Source: Bacteroidota bacterium (GTDB lineage: Bacteria > Bacteroidota > Bacteroidia > Flavobacteriales_E > Vicingaceae). From it: a stretch of 50,505 nucleotides of DNA. Both the position numbers and the translations under genes were made by a program. Where the stretch lies: the NCBI GenBank assembly GCA_016183805.1, contig JACPDX010000043.1:15952-66456 (forward strand), read 5' to 3'. The notes below the pieces were generated by a model that worked only from the letters and a program-made list of their open reading frames with translations, was not told the DNA's origin and made no database searches. Below are positions 1 through 8,463 of the stretch, one piece after another; the stretch's first letter is position 1; every line of letters starts with the position of its first letter.

Positions 1-88
1 AAACAGCTTAAAACAAGCAGTTTATTTAAACGTTCTTACGATATTTTATTGAAATATAAAATCAATTTTTATATTCTATAGAATTGAT

Positions 89-96
89 TATGTTTG
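89..96 (+). promoter_or_regulatory. Possible -7 promoter box
   Basis: TATGTTTG matches the Bacteroidota -7 consensus TAnnTTTG, 47 bases upstream of the OmpA/PD40 start. No good -33 TTTG is visible at the expected spacing. An inverted repeat, ATCAATT (61-67) with AATTGAT (82-88), lies immediately upstream and could be a regulator site. The promoter assignment is inference from consensus only. Confidence 0.4.
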
Positions 97-142
97 CATT
101 AATTAATAAAAATGCAAATTAACTATTATTAACTGTACCAAA

Positions 143-2245
143 ATGAAAAAATATTTTAGAATATTAACCATATTGTTTGTATTTCTCACCATAAACTCAT
201 TTTCTCAGGATAATCCACCCCTAAACAATAAAACTGCCAAAGAACTTTTAAACAGAGCCGATTTAGATTTTGAAGATGGAAAATACATTGATGCACTAGA
301 TAAATTTAAACAATTGTATGAGTATAAGCCATCAGATTTATATTACAAATTAATGACTGGGATTTGTTACAGTTATAGTCCAAACGAAAAGGAAAAATCA
401 ATAGAAATTATCGAACAAGTTAAAATAACTAATCCCGAGTATAATTTGGTTAATTATTATTTAGCTAAAGCTTATGCTGTTAATTATCAGTTCGATAAAG
501 CATTAGAATTGTTTAACATGTACTTATCGAGAAGTACAAGTGAAGAAGCTGAAGAACAAGCTACTGCTCAAAAAATGATTCAAAATTGTAAAAATGCCAT
601 CGAAATTTTATCTGATACCATTAAAGAAAATGTTGTTGAAAATATAAATGCACCGATAAATTCGCAATATTCCGAATATGTGCCTGTAATTTCTGCCGAT
701 GAATCGGTAATGATTTTTACTTATAGAGGAATAAAAAGCCAGGGAGCAGATAAATTACCTGTTTCGATGAATTCGGAAAGTTATACCGAAGATGTTTTTA
801 TTTCATACAATAGAAATGGTGAATGGACAGAGCCCGAAAGTATTGGCAACAATATCAATTCTGAAGGGCATGATGCAGCCATCGCCTTATCAGTGGATGG
901 ACAAACTTTGTTTATTTATAAAAGTGAAAACAATAACAATGGCGATATTTATGTAAGTAAGTTAAAAGGTAAAGATTGGTCGAAACCTGAGCCATTAAAA
1001 GGAGATGTAAACAAAAAAGACAGTTGGGAGGGTAGTGTAACTTTATCTGCTAATGGTAAAGTGTTATATTTTGCCAGTGATAGAGCAGGAGGTTATGGTG
1101 GACGAGATATATATAAAGCTGAATTACAAGCTGATGGAAGTTGGGGTAATATTCAAAACTTAGGAACTAAAATAAATACCAATTTTAATGATGATGCACC
1201 TTTTATTCATCCTGATAATAAAACACTTTATTTTAGTTCTGAAGGACAAACAAGTATAGGTGGTTATGATATTTTTTACAGTAAGTTGGACGAGTATGGT
1301 TCGTTTGAATCGCCTGTTAATATGGGTTATCCGATAAACACGATTAATGATGACAGGTATTTTGTGTTGGCTGCTGATGGTAAAACCGGTTATTACTCGG
1401 GTGGTGGAGAAAAAAGTATAGGCGAACAAGATATTTTTAGAATCATTACCGGTAAAGTAGGTAAACCTGTATTAGCATTACTTTTAGGAAATGTATATTT
1501 TAATGATGCACCTATTGGTTCATTTATGAATTTATTTAAAGGCGATGATGCCGAGTTGGAAGGAACTTTTAAATCGAATGATGAAACAGGTAAATATGTG
1601 ATGGCGTTAACACCGGGCAGATATGAAATTGAAGTAGAACTAGCATCAGGTGAAATTGTACGTGATTCGATAAACTTAGCAGAAATCACTGAATATGTAG
1701 AGTTGTATAAGGATTTTAGAATTTATAGTGATTCTAACCTAATTGCCAAAAACAACATGGGCTTGCAAGAAGTGTTAAATAAAACATTGAGTGGCGAACT
1801 TAAAACAATTGATACTTTATTTACTGACAATATTGGAAAACCAAAAGGAGTTAAACCACTTGAACCGGGAAGGGCTTTTGTGCTGAACAATATTTATTAC
1901 GATTGGGATAAAGCTACTTTACGCTCCGAATCAACTCAAGAATTAGATAGATTGGTGGTTATTTTAAACGAAAATAAAACCATTAATATTGAAATCTCTA
2001 GCCATACTGATACTAGAGGTAGTGATGTGTATAATCAAAACTTATCACAAAAACGTGCAAATTCAGTGGTGAGTTATTTAGTAAATAAAGGTATTAAAAA
2101 AGATAGGTTTAAAGCTGTTGGAAGCGGAGAAACTAAACCCATCGACGATTGTTCTAAATACAAAGAATGTGGAGAAACCAGAAATGACGATTGTCCTTGT
2201 CATCAAAAAAATAGAAGAACTGAGTTTAAAGTGTTAGGGAAATAG
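143..2245 (+). CDS. OmpA-family protein with TPR and PD40 propeller domains
   Basis: This is a 700-residue envelope protein of the type associated with T9SS and gliding in Bacteroidota. A signal peptide covers residues 1-21 and ends at FSQ. A TPR-like helical region follows (about 30-150), then PD40/WD40-like blades (about 165-430) with repeated LYFASD/LYFSSE-type strands. A carboxypeptidase-regulatory-like beta domain is at about 442-510, and an OmpA-like peptidoglycan-binding domain at about 577-700 carries the SSHTDTRGSD and NRRTEF motifs. The last domain has a cysteine-rich insert (four Cys in DDCSKYKECG and DDCPC). The architecture resembles PorE-like and related OmpA proteins; tethering of an outer-membrane complex to peptidoglycan is inferred. 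A second protein of the same architecture lies at 19167-21356. Confidence 0.88.
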   Translation: MKKYFRILTILFVFLTINSFSQDNPPLNNKTAKELLNRADLDFEDGKYIDALDKFKQLYEYKPSDLYYKLMTGICYSYSPNEKEKSIEIIEQVKITNPEYNLVNYYLAKAYAVNYQFDKALELFNMYLSRSTSEEAEEQATAQKMIQNCKNAIEILSDTIKENVVENINAPINSQYSEYVPVISADESVMIFTYRGIKSQGADKLPVSMNSESYTEDVFISYNRNGEWTEPESIGNNINSEGHDAAIALSVDGQTLFIYKSENNNNGDIYVSKLKGKDWSKPEPLKGDVNKKDSWEGSVTLSANGKVLYFASDRAGGYGGRDIYKAELQADGSWGNIQNLGTKINTNFNDDAPFIHPDNKTLYFSSEGQTSIGGYDIFYSKLDEYGSFESPVNMGYPINTINDDRYFVLAADGKTGYYSGGGEKSIGEQDIFRIITGKVGKPVLALLLGNVYFNDAPIGSFMNLFKGDDAELEGTFKSNDETGKYVMALTPGRYEIEVELASGEIVRDSINLAEITEYVELYKDFRIYSDSNLIAKNNMGLQEVLNKTLSGELKTIDTLFTDNIGKPKGVKPLEPGRAFVLNNIYYDWDKATLRSESTQELDRLVVILNENKTINIEISSHTDTRGSDVYNQNLSQKRANSVVSYLVNKGIKKDRFKAVGSGETKPIDDCSKYKECGETRNDDCPCHQKNRRTEFKVLGK

Positions 2246-2278
2246 TCAATGTGCAAATGTGTAAATTTCTAATTCTCA

Positions 2279-3004
2279 GTGTTAAGCATCAGTCAAAAAA
2301 AATACATCCATTCTTTACAACTAAAAAAGTTCCGTTTACAACACGGAACTTTTTTAGTTGAAGGAGAAAAAATGGTTAAAGAGTTAATTCAATCTGACTT
2401 TGAACTTGAGTTTGTTTTTGTTACTGTTGGTAATAAAATTGAAAATTATAACGCTATAGAGATTTCTGAAAAAGAAATGAAATCTATTTCTGCTTTAACT
2501 ACTCCAAGTAATTTTTTAGCTGTTGCGAAACAAAAAAAACAAGTTGTGGATTTAACCCAAAACAACCTGATTTTAGTTTTGGATAACATCAAAGACCCTG
2601 GAAATTTAGGAACAATAATCCGAACAGCCGATTGGTTTGGAATTAACACTATTATTTGTTCTAACGAATGTGTGGATGTTTACAATCCAAAAGTGGTGCA
2701 AGCAACCATGGGTTCTTTGTTTAGAATAAATGTAACTTATGTTGATTTGGTTGAGTTTTTTCAACAAAACAACTCAATACCCTCTTATGGTGCATTACTA
2801 GAAGGTAAAAACCTTTATCAATACCCAATTAAATACAAAAAAGCATTTTTATTAATGGGTAGTGAGTCGTTTGGAATAGATAATAAGCTAATACCCTTCA
2901 TTACCGAAAAAATAATGATTCCAAAATTCGGGCAATCAGAATCATTAAATGTTGCAGTGGCTACCGGGATTTTGTGTTCAGCGTATCGACAGATAAACCG
3001 TTAG
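2279..3004 (+). CDS. TrmH/SpoU-family RNA 2'-O-methyltransferase
   Basis: The 241-residue SPOUT methyltransferase probably modifies a ribose 2'-OH in tRNA or rRNA using S-adenosylmethionine. The N-terminal substrate-binding part (about 1-90) includes the family sequence KKFRLQHGTFLVEGE. The SpoU domain shows motif 1 at about 105-118 (DPGNLGTIIRTAD), motif 2 at about 192-200 (LMGSESFGI) and motif 3 at about 222-231 (SLNVAVATGI). The start is GTG: an in-frame TAA at 2270-2272 blocks extension upstream, and the residues after GTG align with the family N-terminus, so the internal ATG at residue 32 is unlikely. An 18-bp perfect inverted repeat lies inside the gene (2318-2360). The 3' end overlaps the convergent gene by 44 bases. 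The target nucleotide cannot be told. Confidence 0.88.
   Translation: MLSISQKKYIHSLQLKKFRLQHGTFLVEGEKMVKELIQSDFELEFVFVTVGNKIENYNAIEISEKEMKSISALTTPSNFLAVAKQKKQVVDLTQNNLILVLDNIKDPGNLGTIIRTADWFGINTIICSNECVDVYNPKVVQATMGSLFRINVTYVDLVEFFQQNNSIPSYGALLEGKNLYQYPIKYKKAFLLMGSESFGIDNKLIPFITEKIMIPKFGQSESLNVAVATGILCSAYRQINR
2318..2360. repeat. Perfect 18-bp inverted repeat, terminator-like, inside a coding region
   Basis: Arms CAACTAAAAAAGTTCCGT (2318-2335) and ACGGAACTTTTTTAGTTG (2343-2360) are perfectly complementary around a 7-base loop. The GC core followed by six T (and preceded by six A on the other side) gives the form of a bidirectional intrinsic terminator. It lies at codons 14-28 of the RNA methyltransferase and 73 bases after the stop of the upstream OmpA gene, so it could end that transcript or attenuate the methyltransferase. 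Function is inferred. Confidence 0.6.
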
Positions 3005-3566
3005 AATTTCGATTAATTACCTTTAAAGTATTTCCAACCAAATCGTCATTTTCGGATGCTACAATAATAAAATTTCCATTTTTAAGGATTTCATTCATTG
3101 TTTCACTAATTAATATTCCATTTTTTTCTTGAATATTAAGTTTTGCGTAAAATTCTTTATTTGATTTATCTTTTAAAACCACTAATGTGTTTAATGTAGT
3201 AGTACCTTTTAGTTTTAATGATAAATGCTTGAATTTATAAATTTTTCTAATAGAAACGGTTTCGCTGTAACAAGATGTGCCATCAGTATTCACATAACGA
3301 ATTCTGTAAAATGAAATGTCTCTATAAGGTGTATGATCTGTTTCAATAAACGAACTATAGCTTTTTCCGGTATAAATTTTTGAAAACATTTTAAAATCTT
3401 TACCATTTTTTGATTTTTCAATAATAAAATGACTTAATCGATTTTGTTCAGCATAAGTCCATTTTATTTGTACGCTGTTATCAATATACATAGCTTCAAT
3501 ACTAGCATATGCTTTTTTAGAAACGTAAAGAGCACTTAAAACGATTAAAATAATTATCCGAAACAT
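2961..3566 (-). CDS. Small secreted protein with fibronectin-III-like fold, paralogue A
   Basis: This is an unnamed 201-residue protein. The ATG at 3566 was chosen because it places a typical signal peptide (MFRIIILIVLSALYVSKKAYA) at the N-terminus; an upstream ATG 11 codons earlier would add a polar extension. The mature part begins with a beta-rich segment (VQIKWTYAEQNRLSHFIIEKS) of the kind seen in domains of T9SS-associated extracellular proteins, followed by a FYRIRYVNTDG strand. It is clearly paralogous to the next gene (3718-4287): shared blocks include IEKSKNG, YRIRYVN, LNTLVVLKDKSN and FYAKLNIQE. No catalytic motif and no C-terminal sorting domain are visible. Its last 44 bases overlap the convergent methyltransferase gene. 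Function unknown. Confidence 0.65.
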   Translation of the reverse strand: MFRIIILIVLSALYVSKKAYASIEAMYIDNSVQIKWTYAEQNRLSHFIIEKSKNGKDFKMFSKIYTGKSYSSFIETDHTPYRDISFYRIRYVNTDGTSCYSETVSIRKIYKFKHLSLKLKGTTTLNTLVVLKDKSNKEFYAKLNIQEKNGILISETMNEILKNGNFIIVASENDDLVGNTLKVINRNSNGLSVDTLNTKSR

Positions 3567-3717
3567 TTTTTTAGATTTAATGGTTAATGAATAATACAAA
3601 TTTCGATAGGATAGTTATTAAATCTTACAGTGTTTATACCTAATTTATGTGGTAGAATTGACGTATTTTTTACTAGGTTATACTGCCTTTTGAAATAAAA
3701 AAAGGATAGAAGATGCT

Positions 3718-4287
3718 TTATTTATCAGGATTTTGGTTGATAATCGTTAAGATATTGCCAACTAAGTGATCATTCTCAGAGGCAATGATAATAAACTCTC
3801 CATCTCTAATGTTTTCGTTTAATGTTTCACTTATAAGTTTTCCATCAACTTCCTGAATATTAAGTTTTGCATAAAACTCACCATTCGATTTGTCTTTTAA
3901 TACCACCAACGTATTTAAAGAGTGGTATCCCTTTAGTTTTGAAATGAGCTGTTTAACAGGAGAGTATTTTTTTACAGTTACCGTTTCACTAAAAAAGTTA
4001 GAGCCACTTTTATTAACATAACGGATGCGATAATATGTTTTTGATTTAAAAGGCGAATAATCGATTTCTAAAAATGAAGAACAACATTTTCCATTTTGGA
4101 CTCGAAGAAATTCTTTAAAAGAGATTCCATTTTTAGATTTTTCAATAACAAAATGACTGAGCTGGCTACATTCAGTATAAGTCCAAGTTATTTCCACCCT
4201 GTTTTCTACAAAAATGGCTTCTACCTGAGCTTTTAAAACAGCAGAAGTAAATAACAATGAGCCAAGAAAAATAATTAACCGAAACAC
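3718..4287 (-). CDS. Small secreted protein with fibronectin-III-like fold, paralogue B
   Basis: This is an unnamed 189-residue protein and tandem paralogue of the gene at 2961-3566, with the same strand, layout and length class. A signal peptide covers about residues 1-20 (ending LKAQ). The beta-rich domain begins with VEITWTYTECSQLSHFVIEKS, and a conserved second half carries YHSLNTLVVLKDKSNGEFYAKLN and a C-terminal ASENDHLVGN block that matches the paralogue. Extra cysteines (ECSQ, KCCSS) are absent from paralogue A. The 151-base gap between the two genes suggests two separate transcripts or a simple tandem duplication. Function unknown. Confidence 0.65.
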   Translation of the reverse strand: MFRLIIFLGSLLFTSAVLKAQVEAIFVENRVEITWTYTECSQLSHFVIEKSKNGISFKEFLRVQNGKCCSSFLEIDYSPFKSKTYYRIRYVNKSGSNFFSETVTVKKYSPVKQLISKLKGYHSLNTLVVLKDKSNGEFYAKLNIQEVDGKLISETLNENIRDGEFIIIASENDHLVGNILTIINQNPDK

Positions 4288-4523
4288 AATAAAATAATTT
4301 TATGTAAATCTATACGAATATAAACATTACCAATTGATATTCCAAACAGTGTTTTTACCTATTTTTATTATTATGTTTTTATGTTATTATACTTATTAGA
4401 TATTTTCAGTCAAAATGTCATGTTTTTTTAAGGTGGCATACGCTTTGACTAGCAGGTGTGAAGTTTGAAGTTCAATATTAAAGAAACCTCAAACTCTAAA
4501 CTCTAAACACAAAACTAAAAAAT

Positions 4524-6416
4524 ATGGCAAAAGGAAAAATTAAAGTACAAACAGAGAACATCTTTCCAATCATTAAAAAGTTTTTATATTCCGACCATGA
4601 AATCTTTTTAAGAGAGCTTATTGCAAATGCAACCGATGCAACCAAAAAACTTCATGCTTTAGCATCTTTAGGAGAATTCAAAGGTGATATTGGAAACGAT
4701 ACCATTGAAGTAATTTTAGATAAAAAAGCTAAAACCCTTACCGTTAGAGATAAAGGTATTGGTATGAGTGAAGAAGAAATTAAAAAATACATCAATCAAA
4801 TTGCTTTTTCTGGTGCAGAGGAATTTGTAAATAAGTTTAAAGACAAAACGGATACCAATAATATTATTGGAAAGTTTGGTTTAGGATTTTATTCATCATT
4901 TATGGTGGCAGAACGTGTTGAGATTCTTTCAAAAAACTATAAAGACGAATCAGGTGCTCATTGGGAATGTGATGGTAGCCCTGAATATAATATTAAACAA
5001 GCTGCGAAAACAGAACGAGGTACGGATGTTATTTTACATATTGCGGAAGACTCTACCGATTTTTTAGAAGAAAGTAGAATTAAAAACCTACTCGACAAAT
5101 ATTGTAAGTTTATGCCTATTGCCATTAAGTTTGGCACTAAAACGGAATATATTGACAATTCGAAAGGAAAAAAAGATAAAGAGGGCAACATCGAAAAAGA
5201 AGCTATTCAGGTAGATAACATCATTAATAACCCAACTCCTGCATGGACAAAAGCTCCAGCAACTTTGTCGGATGATGATTACAAGAATTTTTACAGAGAA
5301 TTGTATCCTTACAATTTCGAAGAATCGTTGTTTCACATTCACTTAAATGTGGATTATCCGTTTAATTTAACAGGAATTTTATACTTCCCTAAAATTAAAC
5401 CCAACATGGAAGTACAAAAAGATAAAATTCAATTGTACTCTCGTCAGGTGTTTATTACTGATTCGGTTGAAGGTATTGTGCCAGACTTTTTAACTCTTTT
5501 ACATGGAGTTATTGATTCACCGGATATTCCTCTTAACGTTTCTCGTTCGTATTTGCAAAGTGATGGAAATGTGAAAAAAATATCTAGCCACATTACCAAA
5601 AAAGTGGCTGATAAATTGGAAGAGTTGTTCAAAAAAGACCGTGAGGATTTTGAGAAAAAATGGGACGACATTAAAATATTTATCGAATACGGAATGTTAT
5701 CTGATGAAAAATTTAATGAAAGAGCTCAAAAATTTGCGTTATATAAAAATACTGAAGGAAAATATTTCACTTTAGAAGAATTAACCGAAAAAATTAAACC
5801 ACTTCAAACCGATAAAGACGACAAATTAGTAGTGCTTTATACCAGTGATGTAGAAACTCAGCATACTTATATTCAATCAGCTAACGATAAAGGTTATGAG
5901 GTAATTATTTTAAATTCTCCGTTATCTTCTCATTTGGTTGGAAAATTAGAACAACAAGTAGAAAAATCAACTTTTACTCGGGTTGATGCTGATACAATTG
6001 ATAAGTTGATTAACAAGAATGAAGAAATTCCTTCAAAATTATCTGATGCGGAAAAAGAAACCTTAAAACCTGTTATTGAAGAAGTGATTTCTAAAGAAAA
6101 ATTTACCGTTCAGTTTGAAAGCATGAATGAAACCGACCAACCGATGACTATTGTTCAACCGGAATTTATGCGTAGGATGAAAGAAATGAGCAAAATGGGT
6201 GGTGGTGGAATGATGGGAATGGGTAATTTTCCTGAAATGTATAATTTGGTGGTCAATGTAAATCATCCGCTTATCTCTAAAATGTTGAAAGAAAAAGACA
6301 ACAACAAACAAAAAGAAATTGCCAAACAAACTGCCGATTTAGCATTATTATCTCAAAACATGTTAAAAGGCGAAGAATTAACTAATTTTATCAAACGAAG
6401 TATTGAATTAATTTAA
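4524..6416 (+). CDS. htpG: Molecular chaperone HtpG (bacterial Hsp90)
   Basis: The protein has 630 residues, close to the usual length (about 620-630). It is an ATP-dependent cytosolic chaperone that acts as a homodimer. The N-terminal GHKL ATPase domain shows ELIANATDAT (ATP-binding Asn/Asp), DKGIGM and GKFGLGFYSSFMV. The middle domain contains SRQVFITD and the conserved PLNVSRSYLQ. The C-terminal dimerisation domain ends in a helix around TNFIKRSIEL. A methionine/glycine-rich stretch (about 550-565, MSKMGGGGMMGMG) interrupts the C-terminal domain. Start is ATG at 4524. The lemA gene follows after 20 bases on the same strand, so the two may be co-transcribed. Confidence 0.96.
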   Translation: MAKGKIKVQTENIFPIIKKFLYSDHEIFLRELIANATDATKKLHALASLGEFKGDIGNDTIEVILDKKAKTLTVRDKGIGMSEEEIKKYINQIAFSGAEEFVNKFKDKTDTNNIIGKFGLGFYSSFMVAERVEILSKNYKDESGAHWECDGSPEYNIKQAAKTERGTDVILHIAEDSTDFLEESRIKNLLDKYCKFMPIAIKFGTKTEYIDNSKGKKDKEGNIEKEAIQVDNIINNPTPAWTKAPATLSDDDYKNFYRELYPYNFEESLFHIHLNVDYPFNLTGILYFPKIKPNMEVQKDKIQLYSRQVFITDSVEGIVPDFLTLLHGVIDSPDIPLNVSRSYLQSDGNVKKISSHITKKVADKLEELFKKDREDFEKKWDDIKIFIEYGMLSDEKFNERAQKFALYKNTEGKYFTLEELTEKIKPLQTDKDDKLVVLYTSDVETQHTYIQSANDKGYEVIILNSPLSSHLVGKLEQQVEKSTFTRVDADTIDKLINKNEEIPSKLSDAEKETLKPVIEEVISKEKFTVQFESMNETDQPMTIVQPEFMRRMKEMSKMGGGGMMGMGNFPEMYNLVVNVNHPLISKMLKEKDNNKQKEIAKQTADLALLSQNMLKGEELTNFIKRSIELI

Positions 6417-6436
6417 CTAAAAACAAAATAAAGAAA

Positions 6437-7027
6437 ATGAAAAAATCATGGATAATACTAGGGGTAGTGGGTTTACTAATCCTTTTTATGGTGTTCTCAA
6501 TTATGGGTTCATACAACAATATGGTAACTAAAGATGAGGCTGTAACCGGAGCATGGTCGCAAGTAGAAAATGTTTACCAACGTAGATCCGACCTTATTCC
6601 AAACTTAGTAAACACTGTAAAAGGTTATGCTGCTCACGAAAGAGAAACCTTAGAAGGTGTTGTAAATGCAAGAGCAAAAGCTACCAGCACAACCATCGAC
6701 CCATCAAAATTAAATGCAGAATCAATTAAACAATTTGCAGCAGCTCAAGACGGATTAAGTTCAGCTCTATCTAAATTAATGGTAGTGGTAGAGCGTTATC
6801 CTGATTTAAAAGCTAACCAAAACTTTTTAGAATTACAGGCTCAATTGGAAGGTACTGAAAACAGAATTACAGTTGAACGTCAGAAATTTAATGAAACAGC
6901 AAAAGACTACAATACTTATGTGAGAAAATTCCCACGTAACATTTATGCAGGAATGTTTGGTTTCGAGAAAAAAGATTATTTTGAAGCAACATCTGGTGCT
7001 GAAGTTGCTCCAACAGTAGAATTTTAA
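6437..7027 (+). CDS. lemA: LemA family protein
   Basis: The 196-residue protein has one N-terminal membrane helix (about residues 5-24), followed by the helical LemA domain. Typical family signatures are WSQVENVYQRRSDLIPNLV, a long amphipathic helix with YPDLKANQNF, ENRITVERQKFNE and NTYVRKFPRN. LemA proteins are membrane-anchored with the bulk outside the cytoplasm; their molecular role is poorly defined. In many bacteria lemA precedes TPM-domain genes, as it does here (7099-7536 and 7624-8412), which suggests a common function. A strong hairpin follows the stop at 7046-7081. Confidence 0.92.
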   Translation: MKKSWIILGVVGLLILFMVFSIMGSYNNMVTKDEAVTGAWSQVENVYQRRSDLIPNLVNTVKGYAAHERETLEGVVNARAKATSTTIDPSKLNAESIKQFAAAQDGLSSALSKLMVVVERYPDLKANQNFLELQAQLEGTENRITVERQKFNETAKDYNTYVRKFPRNIYAGMFGFEKKDYFEATSGAEVAPTVEF

Positions 7028-7045
7028 ATCCATCGTCATTGCGAA

Positions 7046-7087
7046 AACCTAACAGTCCTCCAGTTGACAGACTGTTAGGTTTGTTTT
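7046..7087 (+). terminator. Intrinsic terminator-like hairpin after lemA
   Basis: AACCTAACAGTC (7046-7057) pairs perfectly with GACTGTTAGGTT (7070-7081) around a 12-base loop, and a short T-rich run (7082-7087) follows. It begins 18 bases after the lemA stop and ends 11 bases before the next ATG. Just upstream (7034-7043) is the half-site CGTCATTGCG of the repeat seen intact at 7544-7606. Confidence 0.55.
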
Positions 7088-7098
7088 AAACTAAATTT

Positions 7099-7536
7099 AT
7101 GCCAAAAGATTTATTTACATCCGAACAAAAGCAACAAATTGTTGCAGCTATTAAAGAAGCCGAAAAAAATACATCGGGCGAAATTCGTGTACACATCGAA
7201 AAAAAATGCAATGAAGATGTGTTAGACCACGCTGCATTTATGTTTGACGCATTAGGTATGCAAAAAACAGCACAACGAAATGGGGTGTTGATTTATCTAT
7301 CAACCGAAGATCATCAATTGGCAATTTTGGGAGATGCCGGAATTAACCAAAAAGTCCCACCTAATTTTTGGAACGAGATTAAAGATTTGATGATTGCCAA
7401 TTTTAAACAAGGCAAATATACCGAAGGATTAACTGAAGGGATAAAAATGTCAGGAGAACAATTAAAAATACATTTCCCTTACCATAAAGATGATAAAAAC
7501 GAATTATCGAATGATATTTCTTTTGGTAAATCTTAA
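7099..7536 (+). CDS. TPM-domain protein (DUF477), short form
   Basis: The 145-residue protein consists almost entirely of a TPM domain: EKNTSGEIRVHIEKKC at about 22-37, RNGVLIYLSTEDHQLAILGDAGI at about 60-82 and EGLTEGIKMSGEQLKIHFP at the end. It has no signal peptide or membrane helix, unlike the second TPM gene downstream, so it probably acts on the cytosolic side or at the membrane surface. The gene lies between lemA and the secreted TPM protein. The three-gene lemA-TPM-TPM order is a recurrent arrangement in Bacteroidota. TPM proteins have been linked to membrane-complex and photosystem maintenance elsewhere; a specific role here is unknown. Confidence 0.85.
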   Translation: MPKDLFTSEQKQQIVAAIKEAEKNTSGEIRVHIEKKCNEDVLDHAAFMFDALGMQKTAQRNGVLIYLSTEDHQLAILGDAGINQKVPPNFWNEIKDLMIANFKQGKYTEGLTEGIKMSGEQLKIHFPYHKDDKNELSNDISFGKS

Positions 7537-7543
7537 AACATAT

Positions 7544-7606
7544 GTCATTGCGAGGAACGAAGCAACCTTTATAATTAGCAGATTACTTCACTATGTTCGC
7601 AATGAC
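7544..7606. repeat. Intergenic palindromic repeat, GTCATTGCGA family
   Basis: The element opens with GTCATTGCGAGGAACGAAGC and closes with TTCGCAATGAC, giving complementary ends around an AT-rich centre. Similar GTCATTGCGA...TCGCAATGAC elements are common between genes in many bacterial genomes. It fills the gap between the two TPM genes, and a degenerate half-copy lies at 7034-7043. Confidence 0.6.
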
Positions 7607-7623
7607 GGTAAAAACAAAAAACA

Positions 7624-8412
7624 ATGAAAAGCATCTTTTTAATATTACTTTCAATTTTAACTTTTAGTCACTTAAAAGCCCAAGATTGTTTGCTCGACCA
7701 ACAACCAAAACAAGACTTGGTTCAGGATTATGCCAACATCATTAGCGATGAAGACGAAACATTTTTACGCCAAAAATTAATTGCTTTTAACGATACTACT
7801 TCGACACAAATAATGGTAGTAACGGTTACCGATTTATGTGGTTACGATAAAGCTGACTTTACATATACCCTTGGCGAAAAATGGGGCGTAGGGCAAAAAG
7901 GTAAAAACAATGGTATTGTTATCATGGTTAAACCGAAAGAAATTGATGGAAGAGGCGATGCTTTTATTGCTCCAGGTTATGGGTTAGAAGGAGTTGTACC
8001 CGATGCTATTGCAAAAAGAATTGTAGAAAATGAGATGATTCCTTATTTTAAATCGAAGGAATATTATTTTGGGATTCATCAGGCAGTTAATGTGTTGATG
8101 AGTTTAACCTCGGGAGAATTTACTGCTGACCAATATGCAAAACCAGATTTTTCCAAGTTTATTATTCCTATATTATTTATTATCTTAATTTTTGGTATTG
8201 TGTTTATTTCAACAGCAAAAAAAGCAAAAGATTATTCAATAGGGCACAACATACCATTTTGGACAGCTTTTATGCTCATGAATAATTCGGGTAGAAGCCA
8301 CGGAGGTTCTTTTGGAAATTTTGGCTCCGGTAGTGGAAGTTTTGGAGGTGGGGGATTCGGCGGTTTTGGTGGAGGTAGTTTTGGTGGAGGTGGAGCAGGA
8401 GGGAGTTGGTAG
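7624..8412 (+). CDS. Secreted/membrane TPM-domain protein (YgcG-like) with Gly-rich tail
   Basis: The 262-residue protein has a signal peptide (about 1-19, ending LKAQ) and a TPM domain at about 30-155 (VQDYANIISDEDETFLRQKL; TTSTQIMVVTVTDL; KNNGIVIMVKPK; GYGLEGVVPDAIAKRIV). One transmembrane helix follows at about 178-197 (IIPILFIILIFGIVFIS). The C-terminal 40 residues are very rich in Gly, Ser and Phe (GSFGGGGFGGFGGG pattern), the standard tail of YgcG-type proteins. The domain outside the membrane and a flexible cytosolic tail are inferred from topology. It belongs with lemA and the short TPM gene. The glycine-rich coding is locally GC-richer than its surroundings because of GGN codons. Confidence 0.9.
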   Translation: MKSIFLILLSILTFSHLKAQDCLLDQQPKQDLVQDYANIISDEDETFLRQKLIAFNDTTSTQIMVVTVTDLCGYDKADFTYTLGEKWGVGQKGKNNGIVIMVKPKEIDGRGDAFIAPGYGLEGVVPDAIAKRIVENEMIPYFKSKEYYFGIHQAVNVLMSLTSGEFTADQYAKPDFSKFIIPILFIILIFGIVFISTAKKAKDYSIGHNIPFWTAFMLMNNSGRSHGGSFGNFGSGSGSFGGGGFGGFGGGSFGGGGAGGSW

Positions 8413-8431
8413 TACCTAACTTAAAATTTCT

Positions 8432-8439
8432 TATATTTG
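8432..8439 (+). promoter_or_regulatory. Possible -7 promoter box
   Basis: TATATTTG matches TAnnTTTG exactly, and TTGG at 8406-8409 (22 bases upstream) is a near match to the -33 TTTG. The box ends 24 bases before the lipoprotein ATG at 8464. It supports an independent transcript for the lipoprotein gene. Consensus match only. Confidence 0.45.
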
Positions 8440-8463
8440 TTAAACAAACTAACTCGTGAAAAT

